Assembly: GCA_002840125.1 (NCBI GenBank)
Contig: PGZF01000003.1
Coordinates: 1-64,000 of the forward strand
DNA from: Gammaproteobacteria bacterium HGW-Gammaproteobacteria-15
Lineage (GTDB): Bacteria; Pseudomonadota; Gammaproteobacteria; Enterobacterales; Alteromonadaceae
DNA length: 64,000 nt
Direction: 5' to 3'
Position numbers and translations under genes: made by a program. Positions 11,291 to 19,652 of this stretch are shown here, in pieces (position 1 is the first letter of the stretch; each line of letters begins with the position of its first letter). The notes beneath the pieces are model-generated. The model did not search any database, was not told where the DNA came from, and worked only from the letters and a program-made list of their open reading frames with translations.

Positions 11291-11449
11291 TATGGGGGAG
11301 CAATTTGTGGGGATCCCTCAGGGAACCCACCCTATTGTAACCGTAATTATCTGACTAAACGATCAACAAAGGCAGCATGCCTCGCCTCTGTTACAGCACC
11401 TGAAAATACTAACCAGTAATAAAATTGAAAATCGGTGCTGTTACATAGC

Positions 11450-12253
11450 TTATCTCATTAAAAACCAATAAATCGCCGCTGCCAACAATAATCGATAAAT
11501 CACATACGGCCACATACCAAAGCGATTTAGCCAAGCAAGGAAAAAGTGAATGGCAGCAAGTGCAGTAATAAAAGCGGTAAAGGTGCCAATGGCAAAAACC
11601 AGCCAATCAATACTGGCGGCATCAGTACTAATTACTTCCAGCAATTTAACGCTGGCTGCTAAAAAGGTGATAGGTATCGCCAGTAGGAATGAAAAGCGCG
11701 ACGCAGCTTGCCGGGTTAAACCCAGCAGCAAACCTGCTGTGATGGTTGCACCAGAGCGTGAAGTGCCGGGGATCAGAGAAACGGCCTGCGTTAACCCCAC
11801 CAGCAGCGCGTCTTTCAGTGTCAATGTTGACAAATCGCGTTCAGCCTTAGCCGTAACATCGGCAAAACCAAGCAGAATACCAAATACTAAGGTAGTAACA
11901 AAAATAACGGCCACCGAGCGCAGGTGGGTATCAATTAAATCCAGTAGTAGTAAACCAGCGATGCAGGCCGGAATGGTGCCCAGCACAACGGCAAGCGCCA
12001 GAGGGCTTTGTCCGACATGTTGGCGCCGCGCAAGTGCTGCCAGGCTATCTGTTGTTAAGTTGAACACATCGCGGCGAAAGTACAGCAGCACCGCCAAAAG
12101 GGTGCCCATATGCACAGCTAAATCAAATGCCAACCCTTGATCGACTTGGCCTGTAACCAAAGGTGCCAGAATAAGGTGGGCAGAGCTGGAAATCGGCAAA
12201 AACTCGGTAATACCCTGTAAAATGCCAAGAAAAATAGCGTAAAGTGCACTCAT
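11450..12253 (-). CDS. uppP: Undecaprenyl-diphosphatase (bacitracin resistance)
   Basis: A 267-residue multi-pass membrane enzyme of the BacA/UppP family, which dephosphorylates undecaprenyl diphosphate so the lipid carrier can be reused in cell-wall synthesis; extra copies give bacitracin resistance. The family's two catalytic patterns are present: QGITEFLPISSSAH at residues 13-26 and PGTSRSG at 162-168. Length and helix pattern are those of a complete enzyme. It is a passenger of the composite transposon, transcribed towards the left IS4-family arm. Whether the chromosome has a second copy cannot be seen. No promoter stands out in the 270 bp upstream. Confidence 0.93.
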   Translation of the reverse strand: MSALYAIFLGILQGITEFLPISSSAHLILAPLVTGQVDQGLAFDLAVHMGTLLAVLLYFRRDVFNLTTDSLAALARRQHVGQSPLALAVVLGTIPACIAGLLLLDLIDTHLRSVAVIFVTTLVFGILLGFADVTAKAERDLSTLTLKDALLVGLTQAVSLIPGTSRSGATITAGLLLGLTRQAASRFSFLLAIPITFLAASVKLLEVISTDAASIDWLVFAIGTFTAFITALAAIHFFLAWLNRFGMWPYVIYRLLLAAAIYWFLMR

Positions 12254-12524
12254 ATCGCGTTAAAGTTCCGTTTTATCAGCAAACTAGATCGGCAAAAATC
12301 GCAGCAGTTTAACATAAACGCCGTTTTTAGGTTCAAGGGGGCTAAAATGTTTTCGCATGCACTGATATTGTCTGTTGGTGATGTAATCGGAATTTGTTCG
12401 CTTCAGAAAATCGTTCCGGAACCTTCCTTTAAAATTACATACTAATGTAGATATGACTTTTCTCAAAGCTGGTAGATATAACCATACCAATGACACTATA
12501 ATTTAATTTTCAAAAGGACGCAGT

Positions 12525-12950
12525 ATGAAAAAATTTCTAATTACGCTTGCTTGTGTAATCGTGCTAACAGGTTGTGATAGTGCAAATCAGATGATTGATA
12601 AAGCCCAAGATGCAGCCAATCAAAAGGCAGTTGAACTACAAAATAAACTAGAAGCCGTGGATATCAATGGCCTCAACTTAGAGTTGTTAAAAAATTCACC
12701 TCAGCTGGCAAGTCAACTTTCCGCATCAATTAATGATGCACTAACGGTTGATTTCACTAGCCCAGAAGCGATGGCGGCAGTCAAAAACAAAATTGCAAAT
12801 GCTTACTCATGCCTGGCTGAAGCCTCCTCCGCTACTACCGCACAAGAAGTTATGGACAAGCTATTAGCCAATATCAACAACAGCGATGTCAAAACATTAA
12901 TTGATAGCGGCGTTCAGAAAGCCCAGTCTTATCAGTCTTGTGTAAAATAA
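12525..12950 (+). CDS. Small lipoprotein of unknown function
   Basis: A 141-residue protein with a lipoprotein signal (MKKFLITLACVIVLTGC; lipobox LTGC, Cys at 17). It should be lipid-anchored, probably to the outer membrane since Asp directly follows the Cys and Asp at +2 can also mean inner-membrane retention. The mature part is helical and rich in Ala, Asn and Gln, with two further cysteines (NAYSCLAEA and SYQSCVK) that could pair. A good ribosome site (AAAGGACG) precedes ATG. It is the second passenger of the composite transposon, divergent from uppP across a 270-bp spacer. No family is recognised. Confidence 0.7.
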   Translation: MKKFLITLACVIVLTGCDSANQMIDKAQDAANQKAVELQNKLEAVDINGLNLELLKNSPQLASQLSASINDALTVDFTSPEAMAAVKNKIANAYSCLAEASSATTAQEVMDKLLANINNSDVKTLIDSGVQKAQSYQSCVK

Positions 12951-13121
12951 CTTTTGCTCAATAATCTTAGGTTGATAAAAACTCCCATGGGCAACAGTTA
13001 ACGTTGCCCCGCGGAAATATAACCGCTAACTTGTATTGTATTAGCCACCATTAAAGCTGACGTATTTACCTGAGGTATCCCCAGAAATTTTGTAGTTAAA
13101 ATAAAAATTTAGGTGATTAGG

Positions 13122-14141
13122 TGTGTGATTCATAGAGATCGTTTCAATCTTCTCAGCTCTAATTCAAGCCTGTAGTTTTGTTCTTGTAGGGGTTCTTTTG
13201 CTGGCTCATAAAGCTCCTGAACCTCTTCAGAATAAGGCGTTTGTTCAGCCATTTCGAAGTATCGTTCCATGGGTGTTTTTCCATGGTGTGCGCTATGAGG
13301 CCTCTCCCAGTTGTAGTAATGCTGCCATTCAGCAAGCAGGCTATCTAAATCGTCTGATGCTAAGTCTACCGTTGCATAAAACTCTGTTTTATCAGTTTTC
13401 TGTGAGCGCTCTACTTTGCCATTTAGGTGAGGTGAAGCAGGTTTATTTGGTCTGAATTTGATGCCATGGATCTTCAATTTCTCCTGAACTTTACAGGCGA
13501 AGAATTCTCGGCCACGATCTGTTTGAATACGCTGAATTGGAAATGGCATTTCCTCAATCACGCAATCAATGAAATCCAGCGTGTTAGCAGCCGTTCTGCG
13601 GCTATACAGCCTTAAAACCCTGTAGCGGGTGCAGTCGTCAATCGAAGTGTATTGATAGAGATTAGGCCCTATCTTACAGGTATCCATTTGTATTCTATCG
13701 CCAGGAACTGGGCGAACATACCTGATGTAATCTGGTTTCCTACGGTAGGTAACAACAGGCTTTACTTCATTTCGCGTCAAGATCTTATGGATAGTTGCAA
13801 TTCCAAGAGAGAGCCCATGCAGGCGGCCAAGTTCGCTTTGAATACGCCTTGCTCCAAGGTTTCGAGAGCGTCGCAAAGATAAAATTAACTGCTCTTCAGT
13901 CTCACCAACCTTTGTTGAAGGTGAACTCTTAGGACGCCTGCTTTGGCTACCCAGACCATCTACACCGTCTTTCCGATAACGCTGCCACCATTTTCTTAAG
14001 GTAGGTCTGGATATGCCACAACGACGGCAGACCAAGCCCGCATCACGGGTCTCTTCGTATAGCTTTATCCACTGTAATCGCTGCTGTATTTCTCTATTCA
14101 TAGACACCCATTATATTGAAATGATGTCTATGAATCACACA
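13122..14141 (-). mobile_element. IS481-family insertion sequence
   Basis: A 1020-bp element with terminal repeats TGTGTGATTCATAGA(G/C)ATC at 13122 and, inverted, ending at 14141. One transposase gene fills it. It sits exactly at the deletion junction of the IS4-family remnant. No longer target duplication can be recognised because the junction sequence is not known. Confidence 0.85.
13130..14107 (-). CDS. IS481-family transposase
   Basis: A 325-residue transposase. The N-terminal helix-turn-helix (CRRCGISRPTLRKWWQRYRKDGVDGL) is followed by an rve-type integrase core: first D in RIQMDTCKIG, second D in IQTDRGREF, and E in HLNGKVERSQKT. Its C-terminus ends KTPMERYFEM plus a Glu/Arg-rich tail. 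The single uninterrupted frame and the helix-turn-helix followed directly by the core fit IS481 rather than two-frame IS3 elements. The gene runs nearly the full length between the inverted repeats and appears intact. Confidence 0.9.
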   Translation of the reverse strand: MSMNREIQQRLQWIKLYEETRDAGLVCRRCGISRPTLRKWWQRYRKDGVDGLGSQSRRPKSSPSTKVGETEEQLILSLRRSRNLGARRIQSELGRLHGLSLGIATIHKILTRNEVKPVVTYRRKPDYIRYVRPVPGDRIQMDTCKIGPNLYQYTSIDDCTRYRVLRLYSRRTAANTLDFIDCVIEEMPFPIQRIQTDRGREFFACKVQEKLKIHGIKFRPNKPASPHLNGKVERSQKTDKTEFYATVDLASDDLDSLLAEWQHYYNWERPHSAHHGKTPMERYFEMAEQTPYSEEVQELYEPAKEPLQEQNYRLELELRRLKRSL

Positions 14142-14177
14142 GATAATATGGGGGAGCAATTTGTGGGGATCCCTCAG

Positions 14178-14186
14178 TGACACTAC
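14178..14186. repeat. Right 9-bp target-site duplication of the composite transposon
   Basis: TGACACTAC, identical to 9106-9114, directly follows the CTCAG end of the right IS arm. Confidence 0.9.
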
Positions 14187-14191
14187 ACTAC

Positions 14192-14698
14192 TTACTGCAT
14201 GGCAGCATCACTGATGTGAGCGTAAACGCTGGCGCTGCCATCTTTATGCAGCAGCAGAATGTCGTACGGCATAAAGCGGCCTTCCACTTCCATACCCGGT
14301 GATCCAAGCGGCATCGCCGGTACACTCAGGCCAATTGCATCCGGGTGCGACTCAGCAAGAAATTTCCGGATGTATTTAGCAGGGATATGGCCTTCAAAGG
14401 CATATCCCTGCTCCGATACGGCGGTGTGACAGGAATAATACTGTGGCGTGATGCCATAGCGCTCTTTTATGCCGCTTAGATCATCATAGTCTTTCGTCTG
14501 TGCAACCACTCCCTGCTGTTCAAGGTGCGATACCCACTTTTTACAGCAACCGCAGCTTGGCGTTTTGTATACCGTGAGGGTTAGTGCTGCTGCACTGTCG
14601 GGCACAGCTGTAGTTTCCGGTTTAGCCGGGCCGGCGTCTTTACAGCCGGCCAGTAACGCAGTAGCTACCAACACAACCGCTGCCAGAGTTAGCTTCAT
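14192..14698 (-). CDS. DUF411 copper-resistance-associated lipoprotein
   Basis: A 168-residue protein; the start at 14698 (MKLTLAAVV) follows AGGAGATCAC and gives a lipoprotein signal with lipobox LLAGC. The mature part is DUF411: TPSCGCCKKW (a CxCC metal or redox site), YYSCHTA, and the C-terminal AMPLGSPGME. DUF411 proteins accompany copper operons in many proteobacteria and are thought to bind copper in the periplasm, but a reaction has not been established for this one. It is the last gene of the cop operon, and the composite transposon inserted 5 bp beyond its stop without harming the reading frame. Confidence 0.87.
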   Translation of the reverse strand: MKLTLAAVVLVATALLAGCKDAGPAKPETTAVPDSAAALTLTVYKTPSCGCCKKWVSHLEQQGVVAQTKDYDDLSGIKERYGITPQYYSCHTAVSEQGYAFEGHIPAKYIRKFLAESHPDAIGLSVPAMPLGSPGMEVEGRFMPYDILLLHKDGSASVYAHISDAAMQ

Positions 14699-14718
14699 AG
14701 TGATCTCCTGCTGTTGTC

Positions 14719-15204
14719 TTAGTGCGACCAGTGCACATGCACGATCTTCCAACCGGCGCCTGTATCTACCAGCACCAGCGTTTCTTTACTGATAACGTCA
14801 ACCGGCTTGCCTTTATAGTCGCCAGTCAGTTGGCTACGGCTAACCGAATAGGCCACCTTGCCCAGCACCTTGGTCTGATGCTCCAGCGCTTCTACCTGTA
14901 CCGCCGCCATAAATTTCATATCAGCCAGCATATGGTGGCTGGCATACTCGTCAGCCGAGCGCTCTACGCCATTACCTTCGACAATCAGCACGTCATCTGC
15001 CAGCATGGCGCGCACCGCTTTGGCATCGCCAGCGCGTAACGCCTGATGAAACGCTTTTACCGCCTGAGCGGCAGCGGTGCTTTCGCCGACGAACAAGGCC
15101 GGGGCGGCAGGTTTTTCATTGCCGTGCGCCAGCGCACTAACGGGAGAGAGTAACGCCAGGCCCAGGCTGATGGCAGACAGCGTTTGAATTTTATTGCGAA
15201 ACAT
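14719..15204 (-). CDS. Periplasmic NTF2-like (DUF4440/SnoaL-type) protein in the copper operon
   Basis: A 161-residue protein with a signal peptide ending SPVSALA, followed by His (HGNEKP). The rest fits one NTF2-like fold: an N-terminal helix with AVKAFHQALRAGDAKAVRAMLADDVLIVEG and C-terminal strands GKPVDVISKETLVLVDTGAGWKIVHVHWSH. Such domains bind small ligands or form dimers; a copper role is suggested only by the operon and by the terminal His-rich HVHWSH. It lies 21 bp before the DUF411 gene and 38 bp after copD, in the same direction. Confidence 0.75.
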   Translation of the reverse strand: MFRNKIQTLSAISLGLALLSPVSALAHGNEKPAAPALFVGESTAAAQAVKAFHQALRAGDAKAVRAMLADDVLIVEGNGVERSADEYASHHMLADMKFMAAVQVEALEHQTKVLGKVAYSVSRSQLTGDYKGKPVDVISKETLVLVDTGAGWKIVHVHWSH

Positions 15205-15242
15205 ATTAGGTATCCTGTTGTAATTATTAGAATAAAGCGGGC

Positions 15243-16142
15243 TTAATGGGCTAAGCCCACCACAGTGGTAAAGCTGCTACTGGTTGCCAGTACCAATAGC
15301 GCTAACAGCATTTCGATAAAAATAGACCGTGCCAGCAACCGGCTGTTCTGATGTTGCGCCAGCGCTTTGACCAGACTAAATTTGTGCCAGGCAGCCAGCA
15401 GTAACATGGCCGCTACCAACATCAACTTAAACAACATTAAGCGGCCATAGTCGGTGACAAACAGTGCACTGGGCGAGTCGAGCAGTTGCAGTAAAATCAA
15501 CACGCCACAGCTGATAAGCAGTACCAGCAGGTAGAGCGCAACCTGGCCAAACTGCCCCATCAGCGCCACCAGCCTGTCTGGTGCTAAGCGATAACAGCTT
15601 TGCCATAGCGGCAGCAACGCGCCTACCCAGGCCGAAATTGCCAGCACATGCAGCGTCAGTAACAGTGGCCACAGGCCTGCCAAACTGGCAACATGGCCGG
15701 TTTGGCTGAAACTGGCGGCCAGCAATAACGCGGCCAGGCTAACTACCGCAATGCTCACTACCGCTTTGCCGCTGTGTTTAACGCGCCAGGCCCAAAGCCA
15801 CAGCGCTGCATAACCGCATAACCATAAAAGCAGCTGGGTGCGCATTGCCGATTGCCAAACCATCTGTAGCATCAGCCTGTCGGCCATGCCAGCTACGCCT
15901 GTTTCGGCCAGCGCACCAGCCTGCAGCGGCAGATACAGTAACGCCAGCACCATACCTGCGGCCGACCACCCCAGTACAAGGCGTTTTAACCACAGCCGAA
16001 AGGCAAGGCTATCAGACTGTGGCTGAGCCAGCGCCGGCAACTGCAGCAAAAACGCCGCACCAATACTGCCGCTAACCGCTAAATAACTCAGCAGCTTGTG
16101 GGCGAATAAGGCTAATACCCAGGTATCGCTAAACATCGCCAA
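15243..16142 (-). CDS. copD: Copper resistance inner-membrane protein CopD
   Basis: A 299-residue integral membrane protein with about eight helices, as in CopD/PcoD/YcnJ. It starts with ALFAHKLLSYLAVSGSIGAAFLL. Histidines within or near helices (FAHKLL, QTGHVASLAGLW, LTLHVLAISAWVGALLPLW, AAWHKFSLVKAL) are typical of this family and may bind copper. CopD works with CopC to move copper across the inner membrane, although its direction (import for cupro-enzymes or tolerance) differs between studies. It follows copC by 11 bp. Confidence 0.88.
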   Translation of the reverse strand: MAMFSDTWVLALFAHKLLSYLAVSGSIGAAFLLQLPALAQPQSDSLAFRLWLKRLVLGWSAAGMVLALLYLPLQAGALAETGVAGMADRLMLQMVWQSAMRTQLLLWLCGYAALWLWAWRVKHSGKAVVSIAVVSLAALLLAASFSQTGHVASLAGLWPLLLTLHVLAISAWVGALLPLWQSCYRLAPDRLVALMGQFGQVALYLLVLLISCGVLILLQLLDSPSALFVTDYGRLMLFKLMLVAAMLLLAAWHKFSLVKALAQHQNSRLLARSIFIEMLLALLVLATSSSFTTVVGLAH

Positions 16143-16153
16143 TCTCCAGCCAT

Positions 16154-16549
16154 CTAGTGCTGATGCGCGTGCGCGCTATCAGCTTTCCCCCCGGCGTCAG
16201 CGCTGGCGTGGAGCATAAAACTGAAATCACCTTTCATTTTATGACCGTCTTCGCCCAAACCTACCCAGTTAACCTGATAACTACCGATCTCCAGCACTGG
16301 CAACGGCCAGCTAAACTGCGTGGCGACAGCGGTGGGCGTAAAGCCAAAATCGACAGTGTTACCGTTATCGTGCAACAGCGTGACTTTCGTCAGCCGGATC
16401 GGGCCACTAAAGCTGATACTGAGTACATCCGGCGCCTGCATGAGCATGGCGTTATCCGCCGGTACCGAGCCGCTTTGTTTAACATGCGCCAGTACGGGTC
16501 CGGCAAACGCCAAACAGAGCAGGGTAAGCAGCGAGATTAATTTGTTCAT
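16154..16549 (-). CDS. copC: Periplasmic copper-binding protein CopC
   Basis: A 131-residue protein when started at MNKLISLL, which follows a strong AGGTGG site; an upstream ATG eight codons earlier has no such site. The signal ends GPVLA and the mature chain begins with His (HVKQSGSVPADNA), the usual N-terminal Cu(II) ligand of CopC. The beta-sandwich carries LSISFSGPIRLTKVTLLHDNG and GEDGHKMKGDFSFML. The Met-rich Cu(I) loop of the classical protein is missing, so this is probably a Cu(II)-only form. A His tail (HAHQH) ends the protein. It lies between copB and copD in one transcript. Confidence 0.88.
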   Translation of the reverse strand: MNKLISLLTLLCLAFAGPVLAHVKQSGSVPADNAMLMQAPDVLSISFSGPIRLTKVTLLHDNGNTVDFGFTPTAVATQFSWPLPVLEIGSYQVNWVGLGEDGHKMKGDFSFMLHASADAGGKADSAHAHQH

Positions 16550-16598
16550 GTTGACCACCTTATTTATTAACATCCAAATTGATTAAAACCCTGATCTA

Positions 16599-17678
16599 TT
16601 AAAACCAGAACCGCACACCGGCAACCCAGGATGTTTCTGCTGTCGATGCATCCTGCAGGCGGGCAAAATCTGCCGTGTTACCATATTTGTTCTGCCACTC
16701 GACCCCGACATAGGGCGCAAACTGGCGGCTAAATTCATAGCGTAGCCGAAGCCCGGCGCCCAGTGAAGACAGGCCTTTACCCAGCTGATTGACTGCATCG
16801 TCTTTGCCATAGGCGGTTAGCTCCGCCCGGGCTTGCAGGATCAGACGCTGCGTTAACAGCAGCTCGTATTCTGCCTCGGCACTTAACGCGGTGCGACCAC
16901 CACTGCCCAGATAAGCCGTGACATCAACTTCAAACCAGTACGGCGCTAGGCCCTGCACACCCAATGCTAACCACTGCCGGTTTGTGCCATCGGCAACCTG
17001 ATCCAGGCGCAGCCCAAGCTGACCATCCCAATAGGCTGCTATCGCGTGGCTCCATAACAGCTCGGTGCTGCTCTCTTCCAGCTTGCCGTCACTGACTTCA
17101 GCTTCGGTTTTCAGCACCAACCGATCATAGGTCGTACCATACCAGGCTTGCAGCTCCAGTTCGCCAGCTTCACTGTCGGCATTGTATTCCAGCCGATCGC
17201 CCAGCACGGACCACTGTGGATGTTCAACGCCGTGCTTTAAATGGCGTGAATCGGCCATGCCATAGGGCCCGTCAGTCAGGGTGTAGCCGTTGGAGTAGGC
17301 ATGTGGATCGCGGGCATTAGCCGGCGCCTTACCGCCTTGCATCTGCATATCGGCATGGTTCATCGTGCTGTGATCCATACTGCTGTGATCCACGGCCTGC
17401 TCAGCGTGGCCCATTTTACTGTGGTCCATGCCGCTATGATCCATCTGACTGTGATCCATGTCACTAGGGTTCGTCTGGCTATGGTCAACCGCCTGCTCAG
17501 CGTGGTTCATCTTGCTATGATCCATTTTGCCGTGGTCCATTTTGCTGTGGTCCATGCCACTGTGCGTTGGTACCGGCGGTTTCTCAGTGGCGTTCTGCGC
17601 TGCCACGCCAGGGCTGAGCGCCACAGTACAGGCCAGCGCCAGCAGCGACAAGGTTAGCGTTACGTTGGCTGTTTTCAT
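16599..17678 (-). CDS. copB: Copper resistance outer membrane protein CopB, Met/His repeat-rich
   Basis: A 359-residue protein from MKTANVTLTL; this start overlaps the copA stop by ATGA. After a signal peptide (ending GVAAQ) there is a region, about residues 35-115, made of MDHSxMDH and MNHAEQAVDHS units, with more than 20 His and Met residues that can hold copper. The C-terminal 220 residues are a CopB-type outer-membrane beta barrel (YNADSEAGELELQAWYGTTYDRLVLKTEAEV; final VAGVRFWF, aromatic end). A pair of longer repeats (HAEQAVDHS) shows recent internal duplication. It receives or stores copper at the outer membrane with CopA. Confidence 0.9.
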   Translation of the reverse strand: MKTANVTLTLSLLALACTVALSPGVAAQNATEKPPVPTHSGMDHSKMDHGKMDHSKMNHAEQAVDHSQTNPSDMDHSQMDHSGMDHSKMGHAEQAVDHSSMDHSTMNHADMQMQGGKAPANARDPHAYSNGYTLTDGPYGMADSRHLKHGVEHPQWSVLGDRLEYNADSEAGELELQAWYGTTYDRLVLKTEAEVSDGKLEESSTELLWSHAIAAYWDGQLGLRLDQVADGTNRQWLALGVQGLAPYWFEVDVTAYLGSGGRTALSAEAEYELLLTQRLILQARAELTAYGKDDAVNQLGKGLSSLGAGLRLRYEFSRQFAPYVGVEWQNKYGNTADFARLQDASTAETSWVAGVRFWF

Positions 17679-19486
17679 GACACCACCACTTCTCTGAACA
17701 TACCCGCATCCATATGGAACAATAAATGACAATGCCAGGCCCAGCGCCCGACATCATGCGGCGTGGTTAAAAAGCTGATGCGCTGCGCCGGTTGCACCGG
17801 AATGGTATGGCGGCGTACCTGTACGGCACCGTTGTCACTTTCCAGATCACTCCACATACCGTGTAAATGCATCGGGTGGGTCATCATGGTGTCGTTTTGC
17901 AAGATCACCCGGATACGCTGATTGTGCTTCATATGCACCGGTGTGCTTTTACTAAACTCTAAGCCATCGAATGACCAGGTGTAGCGCTCCATATTGCCGG
18001 TCAGATGCAGCTCAATTTCCGCCTCCGGGCCGCCCGGCTCAATAATACCGTCCAGCGAATGTAAATCGGCCAGGGTCAGCGCGCGCCGCCCGGTATTGCG
18101 CAAACCAATGCCCGGATCGTCCAGGTTGGTTCTTGGCATATCCACCCGCATATCCACCGACGGGCCATACTCGGTGCTGGCATGACGCACAGTTGAACTG
18201 GCTTTGGCATAAGGCACCGCCGGGCCATGCTGACTGTGATCGATAGCCATAGCACCATGCTGGCTATGATCTTCCGCGCCATTGCCGTGCGCCATCGCGC
18301 TGTGGCCGTGGCTGTGGCTGTCGCTTGCGCCATGGTTCATATTACCCATCATGTCAGCCATCGTCAGCCATTCCACCGGATCCAGCGCCGGCACCGGTGC
18401 ATTTAAGCTCTCGGCCACGGCCAGGGTACCGCGGGCATAGCCACTGCGGTCCATGCTCTGGGCAAAAATGGTGTAGGCATCATTTTGCGGCGAGACGACA
18501 ACATCATAGGTTTCGCCCGGGCCAAAGCGGAACTCATCTACCGTTACCGGGTGTACATTCTGGCCGTCAGCCTGCACCACAGTCATTTTCAGCTCGGGAA
18601 TACGCACATCAAAAAAGCTGTTGCTGGAGCCATTGATAAAACGCAGCCGCACACGCTCACCGCGCTTAAATAGGCCGCGCCAGTTTGCCAGCGGCGAACT
18701 GCCATTCATTAAATACGTAAAAGTGGCCGCGGAGATATCCGCCAGATCGGTGGGGTTCATCCGCATTTGCTGCCACATCTGCCGTTTCGCCAGCGCCGCG
18801 TCCAGCCCTCTGTCAGTGATATCGCGCAGCATGTCCTGCACTGTTGGCTGATTAAAATTGTACAAATCACTTTGCACTTTTAATTTGCGAAACACCGTAT
18901 GTGGATCTTCATCGGTCCAGTCTGACAGCTGCACCACATATTCGCGATCGGCGGCAATTACATCCTGCGCTTTGGGTTCAATGATCAGCGCGCCATACAT
19001 GCCGGTCATTTCCTGAAAGCCACTGTGCGAGTGATACCAGTACGTGCCGCTTTGCTTTAACGTAAAACGATAGACAAAGGTTTCGCCGGGCATAATGCCT
19101 CTGAAGCTCATGCCGGGTACGCCGTCCATCTGGTAGGGTAAAATAATACCGTGCCAGTGAATTGAGCTGGGCACCGACAAGGTATTGGTTACCCGTATGG
19201 TGACCTCATCGCCTTCTCGCAAGCGTAAGGTCGGTGCCGGTATCGAACCGTTGATGGTGGTGGCTTTACGGACCACGCCGGTAAAATTTACCAGCGCTTC
19301 GCCGATGGTTAAATCAATCACGTTACCGCTGAGCTCAGTGGCATAGCCGGTAAAGGCATTATCTTTAAAGGCGCTACCCGCCCTGACGATATGCGGAAAA
19401 GTGGCCAGCACGCCGCCCACCGCCAGCCCCTGAACAAAACGGCGCCGTGAAACAGATAACGGCATCATGGTTTTGGCTTTTGTCAT
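17675..19486 (-). CDS. copA: Multicopper oxidase CopA (copper resistance), Tat-exported
   Basis: A 603-residue cuprous oxidase. The start at MTKAKTMMPL follows GGAGG at good spacing, six codons inside the longest frame. A twin-arginine signal (SRRRFVQGLAVGG) directs folded export. Copper ligands lie in HWHGI, YWYHSHSGFQ, HPMHLHGMWS and WAWHCHLLFHMDAGM, covering the type 1 and trinuclear sites. A flexible His/Met-rich insert (MNHGASDSHSHGHSAMAH and repeats of DHSQHG) may bind extra copper. It oxidises Cu(I) to less toxic Cu(II) in the periplasm. It heads the operon copA-copB-copC-copD-NTF2-DUF411; the cop box at 19556 lies upstream. Confidence 0.95.
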   Translation of the reverse strand: MTKAKTMMPLSVSRRRFVQGLAVGGVLATFPHIVRAGSAFKDNAFTGYATELSGNVIDLTIGEALVNFTGVVRKATTINGSIPAPTLRLREGDEVTIRVTNTLSVPSSIHWHGIILPYQMDGVPGMSFRGIMPGETFVYRFTLKQSGTYWYHSHSGFQEMTGMYGALIIEPKAQDVIAADREYVVQLSDWTDEDPHTVFRKLKVQSDLYNFNQPTVQDMLRDITDRGLDAALAKRQMWQQMRMNPTDLADISAATFTYLMNGSSPLANWRGLFKRGERVRLRFINGSSNSFFDVRIPELKMTVVQADGQNVHPVTVDEFRFGPGETYDVVVSPQNDAYTIFAQSMDRSGYARGTLAVAESLNAPVPALDPVEWLTMADMMGNMNHGASDSHSHGHSAMAHGNGAEDHSQHGAMAIDHSQHGPAVPYAKASSTVRHASTEYGPSVDMRVDMPRTNLDDPGIGLRNTGRRALTLADLHSLDGIIEPGGPEAEIELHLTGNMERYTWSFDGLEFSKSTPVHMKHNQRIRVILQNDTMMTHPMHLHGMWSDLESDNGAVQVRRHTIPVQPAQRISFLTTPHDVGRWAWHCHLLFHMDAGMFREVVVS

Positions 19487-19555
19487 TTGGAACCTCCAAT
19501 GCATTTTGTATGCTAAGCAGTGTAGTGTGCGAAACTGTCAGCAGCATGACCTGAA

Positions 19556-19572
19556 CATGACAAAGTTGTAAT
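19556..19572. promoter_or_regulatory. Cop box, probable CopR binding site
   Basis: TGACAA-AG-TTGTAA at 19558-19571 is an inverted repeat matching the cop/cus box bound by CopR, CusR and PcoR. It sits between the divergent copA and copR genes, so phosphorylated CopR could activate both sides. Confidence 0.75.
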
Positions 19573-19652
19573 CTTAGCGTCATGTTGCTGTTTGCTGCTT
19601 TATGGCGTAATACTGCCAGAGCTATGCCAGATCCATGTTTGGGGAGAACAAG

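Larger units (their letters stand above)
9115..11321 (+). mobile_element. IS4-family (IS10-like) element, left arm, interrupted by an IS5-family element
   Basis: The left end starts CTGAGGTATCCCCAGAAATT. The right end, read from the other strand, starts CTGAGGGATCCCCACAAATT, giving an imperfect inverted repeat like that of IS10. The element would be about 1.33 kb without the nested IS5 insertion at 9165-10043, the size of IS10. It encodes a transposase with the YREK signature. Confidence 0.88.
9115..14177. mobile_element. Composite transposon with IS10-like arms carrying uppP and a lipoprotein gene
   Basis: A left IS4-family copy (9115-11321) and a right, internally deleted copy (13070-14177) are in the same orientation and share ends of the form CTGAGG(T/G)ATCCCCA. 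The outermost ends are flanked by the same 9 bp, TGACACTAC, while the inner ends are not. This shows that the whole 5063-bp unit moved as one, as in Tn10-type composites. The passenger segment 11322-13069 carries uppP (minus strand) and a lipoprotein gene (plus strand). It landed 5 bp beyond the stop codon of the DUF411 gene, at the 3' end of the copper operon. One intact or nearly intact transposase remains. Confidence 0.88.
13070..14177. mobile_element. Internally deleted IS4-family copy (right arm) interrupted by an IS481 element
   Basis: The left 52 bp (13070-13121) are identical to the left end of the complete copy at 9115, and the right 36 bp or so (14142-14177) match its right end, from GATAATATGGGGG to CCTCAG. 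Everything between, including the transposase, is missing, so before the IS481 insertion this arm was a MITE-like remnant of about 90 bp. Its outer end carries the 9-bp duplication shared with the left arm. Confidence 0.82.

Noticed and set aside
17301..17657. Plus-strand frame MWIAGISRR... opposite copB
   Set aside because: It is the complement of the MDHS repeats and has repetitive low-complexity composition.
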